From Bacteroidota bacterium (GTDB taxonomy: Bacteria > Bacteroidota > Bacteroidia > Chitinophagales > Chitinophagaceae): a DNA stretch of 64,000 bases. The notes below the pieces were generated by a model that had not been told where the DNA came from, made no database searches, and saw nothing but the letters and a program-made list of their open reading frames with translations. Below, one piece after another: positions 25,646 to 35,247 of the stretch. The number at the start of each line of letters is the position of its first letter. Position 1 is the stretch's first letter. The stretch is taken from the NCBI GenBank assembly GCA_025363385.1, contig JANYEA010000117.1:1-64000 (forward strand), read 5' to 3'. The position numbers were made by a program, and so were the translations under genes.

Positions 25646-27583
25646 ATGCACTATCCTTATCAAATTACCAGCTTTGAACAATATGAAGCTGAATACAAAC
25701 GTAGTATCGATGATCCAGCCGAATTCTGGTCGTCTGTTGCCGAAAACTTCACCTGGCGCAAAAAATGGCATACTACCCTCAATTGGAACTTTACCGATCC
25801 AAAAATTGAATGGTTTAAAGGTGGCAAATTAAATATTACCGAGAATTGCCTTGACAGACACCTCGAAAAATCAGGAGATATGCCTGCCCTGATTTGGGAA
25901 CCGAATGATCCGGAAGAACATCATCGCATTATCACCTATAAAAAACTGCACGAGAAAGTTTGCCAGTTTGCCCATGTACTAAATAATAATGGTGTACAAA
26001 AAGGAGATCGTGTCTGTATATATATGGGAATGATTCCTGAACTAGCCATTGCTGTATTAGCTTGTGCCAGAATCGGAGCAATTCACTCCGTTATTTTTGG
26101 AGGTTTTTCTGCACAAAGTATTGCCGACCGTTTATATGATGCGCAGGCAGAATATATCGTTACCTGCGATGGCGCTTATCGGGGAGCTAAAGATATTCCA
26201 CTAAAATCTGTGATTGATGACTCTTTAATTGGAAACAGAACTGTAAAAAAAGTAATTGTTGCTACCCGAACTCGTACCCCAATTTCAATGATAAAAGGAC
26301 GTGACCTTTGGTGGGAAGATGAAATCAAAAAAGTTGAAACACTTGGACTTCATGATTATCCTGCTGTAGAAATGGATGCTGAAGATCCATTGTTCATCCT
26401 ATATACCTCTGGCTCAACTGGGAAACCTAAAGGTGTAGTTCATACCTGCGGCGGTTATATGGTATATACCAATTATACTTTCGTAAACGTGTTTCAATAT
26501 AAAACAGGTGATATTCATTTCTGTACAGCGGATATTGGTTGGATAACAGGACATAGTTATATTATATACGGACCACTCAGCGCAGGTGCAACTTCTTTGA
26601 TGTTTGAAGGCGTACCTACTTTCCCAGATGCCGGCAGATTCTGGGATATCGTTGATAAATTTAAAGTGAACATTTTATATACAGCCCCTACAGCCATTCG
26701 TAGCCTTATGGGTTTTGGATTAGGCCCATTACAAGGTAAACACCTTTCTTCCCTGAAAGTATTAGGAACAGTAGGTGAACCTATTAATGAAGAGGCATGG
26801 CATTGGTATGATGAAAACGTGGGAAAACATAAATGCCCCATCGTAGATACCTGGTGGCAGACAGAAACGGGGGGATGCTTAATTAGTAATTTGGCAGGAA
26901 TCACTCCAGCTGTTCCAAGCTGGGCCACCCTTCCCATGCCCGGTTTACAAATGGTTTTAGTAGATGAAAATGGAAAAGAAATAGTTGCTAAAGGTGATGA
27001 AACCATTTCTGGAAACCTATGTATCAAAGGCCCATGGCCTGGCATTCTACGCACTACTTATGGAGATCACGAAAGATGCAGAACCAATTATTTCGCAACA
27101 TACCCGGGTATGTATTTTACAGGAGATGGCGCTTTAAAAGATAAGAACGGATTCTTTAGAATTACTGGTAGAGTTGACGATGTGCTAAATGTTAGTGGAC
27201 ACAGAATTGGAACTGCTGAACTTGAAAATGCCATCAATATGCACTCGGGAGTGGTAGAAAGTGCCGTAGTAGGTTACCCCCATGATATAAAAGGACAGGG
27301 TATCTATGCTTATGTAATTTATCAAGGCTCACATGGTCAGGATACCCATGGCACTGCCGATTTAATAAGAAAAGATATCATTCAAACCATTACTAGAATC
27401 ATTGGGGCAATTGCTAAACCAGACAAGATTCAATTTGTAAGTGGCTTACCTAAAACAAGAAGCGGAAAAATAATGCGCAGAATACTTCGCAAAATTGCTG
27501 AAGGTGATCTGGAAAATGTAGGCGATATATCTACCCTCTTAGATCCTTCCATAGTAGAAGAAATTAAAAACGGAAAGTTATAA
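25646..27583 (+). CDS. acs: Acetate-CoA ligase (acetyl-CoA synthetase)
   Basis: A full-length cytosolic Acs of 645 residues that makes acetyl-CoA from acetate, ATP and CoA. Visible motifs are YTSGSTGKPKG (AMP binding), VDTWWQTETGG with the acetate-pocket Trp of true Acs, YFTGDGALKD, and the C-terminal PKTRSGK with K608, the lysine that is acetylated in studied Acs enzymes. The frame is open further upstream to 25421, over the InsA-like gene, but those residues do not align with Acs; MHYPYQITSFEQYEAEY begins the normal N-terminus. It is divergent from the InsA-like gene, with direct repeats and an inverted repeat in its leader, and ends at a strong terminator. Along with the receiver-synthetase it gives the locus two short-chain activating enzymes. 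Confidence 0.96.
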   Translation: MHYPYQITSFEQYEAEYKRSIDDPAEFWSSVAENFTWRKKWHTTLNWNFTDPKIEWFKGGKLNITENCLDRHLEKSGDMPALIWEPNDPEEHHRIITYKKLHEKVCQFAHVLNNNGVQKGDRVCIYMGMIPELAIAVLACARIGAIHSVIFGGFSAQSIADRLYDAQAEYIVTCDGAYRGAKDIPLKSVIDDSLIGNRTVKKVIVATRTRTPISMIKGRDLWWEDEIKKVETLGLHDYPAVEMDAEDPLFILYTSGSTGKPKGVVHTCGGYMVYTNYTFVNVFQYKTGDIHFCTADIGWITGHSYIIYGPLSAGATSLMFEGVPTFPDAGRFWDIVDKFKVNILYTAPTAIRSLMGFGLGPLQGKHLSSLKVLGTVGEPINEEAWHWYDENVGKHKCPIVDTWWQTETGGCLISNLAGITPAVPSWATLPMPGLQMVLVDENGKEIVAKGDETISGNLCIKGPWPGILRTTYGDHERCRTNYFATYPGMYFTGDGALKDKNGFFRITGRVDDVLNVSGHRIGTAELENAINMHSGVVESAVVGYPHDIKGQGIYAYVIYQGSHGQDTHGTADLIRKDIIQTITRIIGAIAKPDKIQFVSGLPKTRSGKIMRRILRKIAEGDLENVGDISTLLDPSIVEEIKNGKL

Positions 27584-27600
27584 GATCAAAACATGACTCG

Positions 27601-27630
27601 AAAAACCATCCCAATTAGCGGATGGTTTTT
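27601..27630 (+). terminator. Rho-independent terminator of acs
   Basis: An 11-bp stem (AAAAACCATCC with GGATGGTTTTT) and an eight-base loop, extended by TT, 18 bases after the acs stop codon. Confidence 0.88.
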
Positions 27631-27679
27631 TTATGCCTGTGATACAAATGCTTTCTCTAATTTTAATGATTGAATTAAA

Positions 27680-29248
27680 ATGGAATACATGCCACAACCC
27701 TCGACTCTGGAAAACTACTTCGAAAAATTTCGCAATAATATTGTCGGCAACGATCTTCATTTTATTTCTCCACTCGGAGATAAGCGGATCTTGTATGCAG
27801 ACTGGACCGCAAGTGGCCGTTGTTATAAACCCATTGAAGACATGCTTCAATTAGAGTTGATGCCTTTTCTGGCCAATACGCATACGGAAACTACTATTAC
27901 GGGTACACTCATGACAAAAGCTTATGAAGAAGCTAAATGGATTGTAAAAAAACACGTGGGTGCAGATCAGGATGATGTATTGATATTTTGTGGAAGTGGT
28001 ATGACGGGCGCTGTAAATAAACTACAAAGGATCTTAGGTTTAAAGATGCCGGAGCGGATCATGGATTATGTAAAAAAGGGGATGGTGCCTAATAGCGAAA
28101 CCCTGAAAGAAAATGTGCGAAGCATTCATCAGTTTTTTAACGAGTACTTACAAATAGATGAGAATTTAAAACCCATCGTTTTTGTAACTCATATGGAACA
28201 CCATTCAAATCAAACCACCTGGCTGGAAACAATTGCCACAGTTGAAATTATTAAATCAGATTCAGATGGAAATGTAGACTTGCCCTATTTTAAAACCTTA
28301 CTAGAAAAATATAAACACAAGAAAAATAAAATTGCTGCTATTACGGGTTGTTCTAATGTAACCGGAATACAAACGCCATACTATGAAATTGCCAAATTGA
28401 TACACAAATATGATGGTTTATGTTTTGTTGACTTTGCCTGTTCTGCACCCTACATCAATATCAATATGCATCCTCCTGAAAAAGGATCACACTTAGATGC
28501 TATTTATTTTTCGCCCCATAAATTTTTAGGTGGCCCTGGAAGTTCTGGTGTGTTGATCTTCAACAAAAAAATCTACAAAAATATTATTCCTGATCAACCA
28601 GGAGGAGGAACAGTAGTGTATACAAATCCCTGGAAAATACACGAATACATTACAGATATAGAACACCGAGAAGATGGTGGCACCCCGCCTTTTTTACAAG
28701 GGATCAAAGTGGCCATGAGCGTGAAATTAAAAGAGGCAATGGGGGTAGAAAATATTCAAAAAAGAGAGGAAGAATTACTCGCCATTATTTTTGAACGCTT
28801 TGCAAAAATGGATACTGTTGAAGTGCTGGAAGGGAATAATACAAAAAGACTTGGAGTAATCTCTTTCATTGTTAAAGGTGCGCACTTTAACCTGATTGTA
28901 AAAATTTTGAACGATCGGTTCGGTATTCAAACAAGAGGGGGTTGCGCTTGTGCGGGAACTTACGGGCATTTGCTTTTACACGTAAACGAAATTGAATCTT
29001 ACGAGCTTCTGGATATGATACATACTGGCGACCTATCCTGCAAACCAGGTTGGATAAGGCTTTCAATTCATCCAACCATGACAAATACAGAAATGATTCA
29101 AATCATGGATGCTATTGAAGATACTGCTGCCAATTTTCGTCAATACCAATTAGATTATAGCTACGACACTGAAACAAATGAATATAGTTTTAAGAATGCA
29201 CCCAAAACCGAAACTGCTATCGTTGAAAAATGGTTTAGTGGATTTTAA
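27680..29248 (+). CDS. Class V aminotransferase-fold PLP enzyme
   Basis: A 522-residue fold-type I PLP enzyme of the class V aminotransferase/cysteine desulfurase group. The Schiff-base lysine is K281 in SPHKFLGGPGSSG, preceded by the Asp and acidic stretch FVDFACSAPY, and THMEHHSN and TGCSNVTGIQTP resemble the SufS/CsdA substrate region. The Cys-rich RGGCACAGTYGH near residue 425 corresponds to the mobile Cys loop of desulfurases. It is about 100 residues longer than SufS, mostly at the C-terminus. Cys desulfuration is possible, but no Fe-S assembly genes lie nearby. A second ATG at 27689 is equally usable as start. Confidence 0.8.
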   Translation: MEYMPQPSTLENYFEKFRNNIVGNDLHFISPLGDKRILYADWTASGRCYKPIEDMLQLELMPFLANTHTETTITGTLMTKAYEEAKWIVKKHVGADQDDVLIFCGSGMTGAVNKLQRILGLKMPERIMDYVKKGMVPNSETLKENVRSIHQFFNEYLQIDENLKPIVFVTHMEHHSNQTTWLETIATVEIIKSDSDGNVDLPYFKTLLEKYKHKKNKIAAITGCSNVTGIQTPYYEIAKLIHKYDGLCFVDFACSAPYININMHPPEKGSHLDAIYFSPHKFLGGPGSSGVLIFNKKIYKNIIPDQPGGGTVVYTNPWKIHEYITDIEHREDGGTPPFLQGIKVAMSVKLKEAMGVENIQKREEELLAIIFERFAKMDTVEVLEGNNTKRLGVISFIVKGAHFNLIVKILNDRFGIQTRGGCACAGTYGHLLLHVNEIESYELLDMIHTGDLSCKPGWIRLSIHPTMTNTEMIQIMDAIEDTAANFRQYQLDYSYDTETNEYSFKNAPKTETAIVEKWFSGF

Positions 29249-29290
29249 AATTCTTACATTCGTAAATAAGCATATTCTAAATTTTCTATC

Positions 29291-29788
29291 GTGAAAAAAA
29301 GAGAAGATTATATTTCCTGGGACGAATATTTTATGGGAGTTGCCCTGCTTTCTGCAAAAAGAAGTAAGGACCCGAATACTCAAGTGGGTGCTTGTATCGT
29401 AAATAATAAGAACCGTATTGTGGGAACAGGATACAATGGACTTCCAGCTGGTTGCCATGACGATACTTTTCCATGGGCTAAACAAGGTGAGTTTTTAGAA
29501 ACTAAATACCCCTTTGTTTGTCATGCCGAATTAAATGCCATCTTAAATAATATTGGAATGGATTTGCATGGCTGCAGAATTTATACAGCATTATTCCCTT
29601 GTAACGAATGCACAAAATCCATCATTCAATCAGGCATCACTGAAGTAATTTATTTATCAGATAAATATGAGGGCACCGATTCTGCCAAAGCTTCCAGATG
29701 GATGCTCGAAAGTGCTGGTATTACTTGTAGGAGGGTAAACACAAATATTAGCAGTCTAGTTCTTTCGTTTAATGAATCAGACGTGTAA
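29291..29788 (+). CDS. dCMP/cytidine deaminase family protein
   Basis: A 165-residue zinc deaminase of the deoxycytidylate deaminase group, which turns dCMP into dUMP for thymidylate synthesis. Zinc ligands are H78 in CHAELNA (with catalytic E80) and the Cys pair C104/C107 in PCNECTK; DPNTQVGACIV and GYNGLPAGC are the usual substrate region. The start is GTG at 29291, since no ATG lies before KREDYISWDEYFM, the normal N-terminus. TACATTCG (29255-29262) is a weak -7 candidate. Confidence 0.9.
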   Translation: MKKREDYISWDEYFMGVALLSAKRSKDPNTQVGACIVNNKNRIVGTGYNGLPAGCHDDTFPWAKQGEFLETKYPFVCHAELNAILNNIGMDLHGCRIYTALFPCNECTKSIIQSGITEVIYLSDKYEGTDSAKASRWMLESAGITCRRVNTNISSLVLSFNESDV

Positions 29789-29816
29789 ATTATTGGAATG
29801 TTCTAAACTAGGAGTT

Positions 29817-30134
29817 TTATTTATAGATCAACATGATCAACCCAGTTGCCATCATCATGATAACCGGGATCCAAAAAACCGAGTTTCTTTTGAAATGTTC
29901 TTTGTTTAAATGAACAAATAAATACACAGGCAAACAACAGATGCATAATACCATTGGAAGAAAAAGCCATTGATAAGCTACTCCCAAACTTGGATATCGA
30001 TAACTATAGTCATTTATAAATATAGACCCTAGCCAATAAGCACATATAACAATACTAATGATTAGCACCGCCCAGAAATGAGTGGGTTTGGGTTTCTTTA
30101 CAGTGACGTGTTTGTGGGGATGCTTTTTATTCAT
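29817..30134 (-). CDS. Small membrane protein of unknown function
   Basis: A 105-residue protein with three hydrophobic helices (about 19-40, 52-72 and 82-103) after a Lys/His-rich cytosolic start. I recognise no family. It is transcribed alone and convergent with the deaminase gene, 28 bases away. Confidence 0.55.
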   Translation of the reverse strand: MNKKHPHKHVTVKKPKPTHFWAVLIISIVICAYWLGSIFINDYSYRYPSLGVAYQWLFLPMVLCICCLPVYLFVHLNKEHFKRNSVFWIPVIMMMATGLIMLIYK

Positions 30135-30244
30135 TGTACCCGATTTAGGAGTTAAAATCTAGCGGAACTAATTCCTATTAAATTTACAACTTAATCAGCA
30201 ATACATGATCAAAAATAATAACTGTGAAATAAGTATTGATCTAC

Positions 30245-30787
30245 TTATTTAGCTTGTAAAAAAGCACTGATATCTACGTTCTCGGTATAGATATAATTAG
30301 GTGTATTTGCAGCAATACTGCTATTAGAAATAATGGCGGTAGATTTTTTAAGAACTGTTGGGTAGTAAAGCTTCACTTCTAATTTAAAAACCTTGTTATA
30401 CAGGTAATAAGAAGTGTCTAACATTATTTTCTGGAACTTAAAAACAGTTGCCTCCGATGTTTGTAAAGTATCCACTAACCCAAGTTTGTATCTTTTATAG
30501 CTAACACCCTGACTCGTATTGAGACTAACTAGCACCGTGTCGTTAAAATAATTTGTGAGTGAGAAACTACTGGTATCATCAGCAGTTCTATAGGTAACGG
30601 AGTCTAATAAGGCTTTTACTGTAACAATGGTACCACCCTTATATATACCCGCAATATCTGTAATTGCATACGGTTTATTGGGCTCAACAGGCTTAACGGG
30701 TTCTACAACTGGCGCCTCATATGCTTTAATACAAGACGACACCAGTAAAATAACCAGGATGATATAAAATGATTGCTTTCTTTTCAT
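30245..30787 (-). CDS. Lipoprotein of unknown function
   Basis: A 180-residue predicted lipoprotein: lipobox LVSSC with the lipidated Cys at 19, a Pro/Val/Glu-rich linker (about 25-40), then a mainly beta domain with a YKGG-type start. Bacteroidota have many such DUF-type surface or periplasmic lipoproteins with a similar plan; I assign none. No operon partner is seen. Confidence 0.62.
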   Translation of the reverse strand: MKRKQSFYIILVILLVSSCIKAYEAPVVEPVKPVEPNKPYAITDIAGIYKGGTIVTVKALLDSVTYRTADDTSSFSLTNYFNDTVLVSLNTSQGVSYKRYKLGLVDTLQTSEATVFKFQKIMLDTSYYLYNKVFKLEVKLYYPTVLKKSTAIISNSSIAANTPNYIYTENVDISAFLQAK

Positions 30788-30928
30788 GCTAATTAGCTTC
30801 TTAATGCCTGTTAACTATGGGCTACTGGCACAAAAACTGTACATTACTAACGTTTTTCTACTTTATTTATTGGGCTGTAGATTAAAATTTATGGGTTTGA
30901 TGCCTTCATTTACACAAAGTGTCTGGGT

Positions 30929-31222
30929 TTAAACGCGACTCCCAAATCCGATTAATTCTAAGGTTTCACGATCATTGAACTTGATCATCGGATTTTTAAT
31001 TATTTGATCCTCAAGTGAATGGTATAAAGCATCAATCAATTTTTCTGTCGATTCATTAATTTCTTTGAAGGATATACGGTTTTTAAAAACACCATCCTGA
31101 AATACCTTTTTAAACTCACGGGAATTAGAACGAAATTCCCAGAAAGTAATATCGCCGTTTAACAGACCTACTACTAACGAATCATTAATTTCAAATTGAA
31201 TTAATGTATCCTTAAATTCCAT
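30929..31222 (-). CDS. Small cytosolic protein of unknown function
   Basis: A 97-residue soluble protein without signal or membrane segment. The N-terminal half looks beta-rich (DTLIQFEINDSLVVGLL) and the second half helical (about 50-80). No family recognised. It is divergent from the FIST gene, with 176 bases between. Confidence 0.5.
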   Translation of the reverse strand: MEFKDTLIQFEINDSLVVGLLNGDITFWEFRSNSREFKKVFQDGVFKNRISFKEINESTEKLIDALYHSLEDQIIKNPMIKFNDRETLELIGFGSRV

Positions 31223-31268
31223 TTTTTAATTTTTTTTAAAATTAACAACCTTACTGATTAAATAACTC

Positions 31269-31291
31269 CGTTAAAACACCGTTTTTTAACG
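31269..31291. promoter_or_regulatory. Inverted repeat between the divergent 97-residue and FIST genes
   Basis: CGTTAAAA (31269-31276) and TTTTAACG (31284-31291) pair exactly with a seven-base spacer. It lies 107 bases before the FIST start and 46 bases before the 97-residue gene start. Could be an operator; no factor can be named. Confidence 0.3.
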
Positions 31292-31398
31292 AGAAAATCA
31301 CCGACGGATAAGCTGTTTTATTACTATACAAATAAAATAAAATATTGGCAGTGATGAGATAACATATTAATATTGGAATACCATTTAACCCTACCTTA

Positions 31399-32538
31399 AT
31401 GCAAACACAGCAAATTCAATTTCAAAATGATCAATGGGCTGTTAAAAATACAAGCCCTGGATTTGAAGCTTCTAATGCACAATTAGCCATCGTATTTGGT
31501 TCAAGGGAATTAACGAGTAATCAAATCCACTTTGATAGTATTCAAGCAAAGTTTCCATATGCAGATATCGTATCATGTTCAACTGCAGGGGAAATTATTG
31601 GTGAAGAAGTATTCGACGATACTTTGATCATCACAGCCATACAATTCGAAAAAGCAACGATCCGTTGTATCAAAACTTCTGTTAACGAGCAAGCAGATAG
31701 TTTTGAAACGGGTAAATATCTTTTCAATTCATTGAATAACGAAGACCTTTCAGGTCTGTTCATTATTTCTGATGGTACTAAAATAAATGGTAGCGAAATT
31801 GTAAACGGACTAAATATCAATAATACTAAACACCTACCCATTACCGGTGGTCTTGCTGGAGACGCGGCAAGGTTTAGTAAAACAGTGGTTGGATTAAATG
31901 AACCTGCTACAGAAGGAAATATTGTGGCTGTTGGTTTTTATGGAGGTGAAATAAAAATTGGACATAGTTCACTAGGTGGTTGGGATGAGTTTGGTAAAGA
32001 AAGAATTATTACCAAGTCAGATAAAAATATTTTGTATGAAATTGATGGAGCTGTAGCCCTTGATCTATACAAAGAATATTTAGGCCCCTATGCAGAAGAA
32101 CTTCCAGGGTCTGCACTTTTATTTCCTTTATCTATCCGTCTCGAAAATTCAGATCGGAACCTGGTAAGAACCATTTTGTCTGTAAATGAATCTGAGAAGT
32201 CAATGACTTTTGCTGGTAATCTTCCAGTAGGCTCAAAAGTTCGTTTCATGAAAGCCAATTTTGAAAAATTAATCAATGCATCAGCCACTGCAGCTGAGAA
32301 TTCATTTGACAAAACAAAACAGGCTCCCCAGTTAGCTATATTAATTAGTTGTGTTGGAAGAAAACTTATTTTACAAGAAAGAACTGAGGATGAGCTAATT
32401 GCTGCTAAACATATTTTTGGGGGCCAAACTTGTCTTACAGGATTCTATTCGTATGGAGAGATTTCTCCATTCAATCCTTTATCTAATTGTGAATTACACA
32501 ATCAAACTATGACAATAACCACGTTTTCAGAGCAATAA
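31399..32538 (+). CDS. FIST-domain sensory protein, NosP-like
   Basis: A 379-residue cytosolic protein with FIST_N (about 20-215) and FIST_C (about 220-360). Typical segments are SCSTAGEI, LFIISDGTKINGSEIVNGLN and ITGGLAGDAARF. FIST proteins sense small ligands, and the NosP subgroup binds haem and nitric oxide and controls a kinase encoded next door. The following gene, 23 bases downstream, is a kinase with a NahK-like N-terminus, which favours the NosP reading. His residues are present, but I cannot tell which, if any, binds haem. Confidence 0.82.
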   Translation: MQTQQIQFQNDQWAVKNTSPGFEASNAQLAIVFGSRELTSNQIHFDSIQAKFPYADIVSCSTAGEIIGEEVFDDTLIITAIQFEKATIRCIKTSVNEQADSFETGKYLFNSLNNEDLSGLFIISDGTKINGSEIVNGLNINNTKHLPITGGLAGDAARFSKTVVGLNEPATEGNIVAVGFYGGEIKIGHSSLGGWDEFGKERIITKSDKNILYEIDGAVALDLYKEYLGPYAEELPGSALLFPLSIRLENSDRNLVRTILSVNESEKSMTFAGNLPVGSKVRFMKANFEKLINASATAAENSFDKTKQAPQLAILISCVGRKLILQERTEDELIAAKHIFGGQTCLTGFYSYGEISPFNPLSNCELHNQTMTITTFSEQ

Positions 32539-32561
32539 AGCTTATTTTCGAGCCTTGCAAT

Positions 32562-34076
32562 ATGGAATACCATTCAATTTTAGAAAAACAAATTCGCAAA
32601 TTCTTGACGAGCAGTTATCAAGAAAATGAGGAATTGAAAAAATTACTGGAAACGATTAGTAAAAGTTATCACACATTTGAACGTGATAAAAATATTGCAG
32701 ATCATGCTTTTGAAATAAGCGAGAAAGAATACCAAAATGTAAATGCCGATTTACAGGCACAAATTGATATACGCAAGTCATCGATCATTAAATTAAAAGA
32801 AGCTATTCGCGCATTAGATTCTACGGAAGCAAATAATTTTAACGATAAGGATGAAGACTTGATAAATATTATCAACTTCCTTGAAATTCAGATTAAAAAA
32901 ACAAAACAACTAGAATCTGAATTGATCTTAGCTAAAGAAACAGCTGAAAAAGCATCCAAAGCTAAAAGTGAATTTCTCTCTATCATGAGCCATGAAATTC
33001 GTACTCCTTTAAATGCAATCATTGGTACCAATAACCTCTTACATTATCAAGACCCACTTCCTTCTCAGAAGGAGTTATTGAATGTAATGAAGATTTCTTC
33101 CGAGAACTTATTAAGCCTTATTAACGACGTATTGGATTATGGTAAATTAGAAGAAGGGAAAATAGTTTTGGCTGAAAGAGATATGAACTTGAAGAAATTT
33201 GTAAAAAACCTTCGTGCCGCACATCGCTTAAGGGCTGAAGAAAAGGGCAATAATCTTAGATTGATGTATGACGACGATATCCCCGACTTTGTAATTGGTG
33301 ATGATATACGTCTTGGTCAGATTTTAAACAACCTTATTTCAAATGCGATAAAATTCACCAAAAAGGGTGTTATTACTATAGAAGTATTGTTGAATAATAT
33401 TTCAGATGACGCTGTATTTGTTGATTTTGCAATCATAGATAATGGTATTGGCATTTCAGCTGATAAACAGGAAATGATCTTTGATCGTTTTACTCAGGCT
33501 AATACAAATATTACAAGAGAATATGGTGGATCAGGATTAGGTTTAACCATAATTAAGCTATTACTACAATTACAAAAAAGTGATATTAGTTTAAGTAGTG
33601 AAGAAGGTAAGGGTTCGAAATTCTATTTCACACTTGGCTTCAAAAAAAGTAATACCAGCTTACAGGACGAAGAAGATAAAATTCAAAATAACGATGCTCC
33701 TGACTTGAGTAATATCCATATTCTTTTAGTGGAAGATGTAGAATTTAATGTGATGGTTGCTGAAAAAATGCTTCAGAACTGGAAGGCAACAGTAGATGTA
33801 GCTAATAATGGTGAAATTGCAGTTCAAAAAGTAAAAGAAAATAAATACGATATTATTTTGATGGACCTTCAAATGCCCGTGATGGATGGATATACGGCAA
33901 CTAAAAAAATAAGAGAATTCAATAATATTATACCCATTATTGCACTCACTGCTTCCATTACGATTGATATACAAGGGAAAGCCATGGAATTTGGAATGAA
34001 CGACTGTATTACCAAGCCATTCAACCCTAACGACCTACTTGCGGTAATTATTAAGTTTGCCAATAAGTCTGAATAA
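32562..34076 (+). CDS. Cytosolic hybrid histidine kinase, NahK-like
   Basis: A 504-residue soluble kinase. Residues 1-130 are a coiled coil with SKSYHTFERDKNIADHAFEI, similar to the region shared by NahK and H-NOX-associated kinases. HisKA holds H144 (SHEIRTPLN), the ATPase has NLISNAIKFTKKG, DNGIGIS and GGSGLGLTI, and a C-terminal receiver (about 385-500) has phospho-acceptor D435 in ILMDLQMPVMDG and K in TKPF. There is no membrane or ligand domain, so the FIST protein encoded upstream probably supplies the signal. No DNA-binding output or phosphotransfer protein is encoded nearby. Confidence 0.88.
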   Translation: MEYHSILEKQIRKFLTSSYQENEELKKLLETISKSYHTFERDKNIADHAFEISEKEYQNVNADLQAQIDIRKSSIIKLKEAIRALDSTEANNFNDKDEDLINIINFLEIQIKKTKQLESELILAKETAEKASKAKSEFLSIMSHEIRTPLNAIIGTNNLLHYQDPLPSQKELLNVMKISSENLLSLINDVLDYGKLEEGKIVLAERDMNLKKFVKNLRAAHRLRAEEKGNNLRLMYDDDIPDFVIGDDIRLGQILNNLISNAIKFTKKGVITIEVLLNNISDDAVFVDFAIIDNGIGISADKQEMIFDRFTQANTNITREYGGSGLGLTIIKLLLQLQKSDISLSSEEGKGSKFYFTLGFKKSNTSLQDEEDKIQNNDAPDLSNIHILLVEDVEFNVMVAEKMLQNWKATVDVANNGEIAVQKVKENKYDIILMDLQMPVMDGYTATKKIREFNNIIPIIALTASITIDIQGKAMEFGMNDCITKPFNPNDLLAVIIKFANKSE

Positions 34077-34090
34077 TTGCCTTCATAATT

Positions 34091-35188
34091 TTAAAACCAT
34101 CCTCTTTTTCTAAAAGTAAACAACATCCAAAGTGGAATGATGATCATAAATGTTACGGCTAAGAAAAATCCATACTCATTATGAAGCGTGGGTATCCGAT
34201 CGAAGTTCATTCCAAAAATGCCCCCTATCACAGTTGCCGGCGCAAGTAAACAGGTAACGATTGCCATCACTTTCATTACTTCATTCATCTTCAGGTTTAC
34301 ATTACTTAGATACAAGTCTTGTAAGTTGATCATCATATCGCGATAGTTTTCCGATAAATCATTTGCCTGAATAATATGGTCGTAAACGTCTTTAAAATAT
34401 TTTGTGTTGCGCTCTTCCAACAAATCGCTATCGCTCCTAATAAACCCATTTACTAATTCTCTTACTGGTGCTACGTTTCTTTTTAATACTATCATTTCCT
34501 TACGCAGGGAATTGATATCTGAAATAGAGTTTGTATTAGAGAATCGAATAATCTCTTCTTCCAGTAACTCAATTCTTTCCCCTAGTTTTTCCATTACTAT
34601 ATAATAATGGTCTACAATCATATCCAACAAAGCATAACACAAATAGTCTGCTCCAGATTGTCGAAGTTTACTGGTGGAAAGTCTTAATTTTTCGCGCAAA
34701 CTATCAAACACATCTCTATTACTATCTTCCTGAAATGAAATCACATAATCCTTGCCTAATAAAATACTGATTTGCTCTGTTTCAACAGCACCCGTTGTTT
34801 CGTTGAAATACAACATATTTAATAAACAAAATAATACGGTATCCAAATCGTCCATTTTAGGACGTTGATTGATACTTAAAATGTCTTCCACAATTAAGTA
34901 ATGAATACTAAAATGTGAGCAGATTTTTTCTACATCTTCCTTGATAATTCCACCTATATTGATCCAGGTAACATGTCCATTATCTATATAGGAGTAACAA
35001 TCTTCCGTTTTTACGTTTTCGGTTTCCGTAAAATGATTCGCAGCATAATCAAACACATGAATATGTGAATTAGCCTCTATGGTTCTAGTAGGAGGAGCAG
35101 TAGGGTTCATTACAAAAATGTCTCGGGTTCTCCCTGCACTTTCCCTTCCCTTTTTTATAAAAAATTTGATGTAATTATTACCTGCCAT
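34091..35188 (-). CDS. corA: CorA-type magnesium/cobalt channel
   Basis: A 365-residue CorA protein. A large cytosolic domain is followed by two C-terminal membrane helices; the first ends with the selectivity motif GMN in GGIFGMNFDRIP. The N-terminal 60 residues are the variable part of the regulatory domain. Forms pentameric Mg2+ channels in the inner membrane. Its 3' end faces the hybrid kinase, 14 bases away. TAACTTTA on the minus strand lies only four bases before ATG, so its promoter is unclear. Confidence 0.93.
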   Translation of the reverse strand: MAGNNYIKFFIKKGRESAGRTRDIFVMNPTAPPTRTIEANSHIHVFDYAANHFTETENVKTEDCYSYIDNGHVTWINIGGIIKEDVEKICSHFSIHYLIVEDILSINQRPKMDDLDTVLFCLLNMLYFNETTGAVETEQISILLGKDYVISFQEDSNRDVFDSLREKLRLSTSKLRQSGADYLCYALLDMIVDHYYIVMEKLGERIELLEEEIIRFSNTNSISDINSLRKEMIVLKRNVAPVRELVNGFIRSDSDLLEERNTKYFKDVYDHIIQANDLSENYRDMMINLQDLYLSNVNLKMNEVMKVMAIVTCLLAPATVIGGIFGMNFDRIPTLHNEYGFFLAVTFMIIIPLWMLFTFRKRGWF

Positions 35189-35247
35189 GGATTAAAGTTA
35201 ATTTAAATATGCTGCATTATAATATAGCAACTGAAAATGTTACCCGC

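Noticed and set aside
26557-27054. A 165-residue minus-strand frame inside acs
   Set aside because: It is a Pro/Ser/Cys-rich shadow of the acs coding frame with no recognisable motif, start context or promoter.
30788-30928. Small gene or RNA between the lipoprotein gene and the 97-residue gene
   Set aside because: No open frame, hairpin with T run or promoter could be supported.
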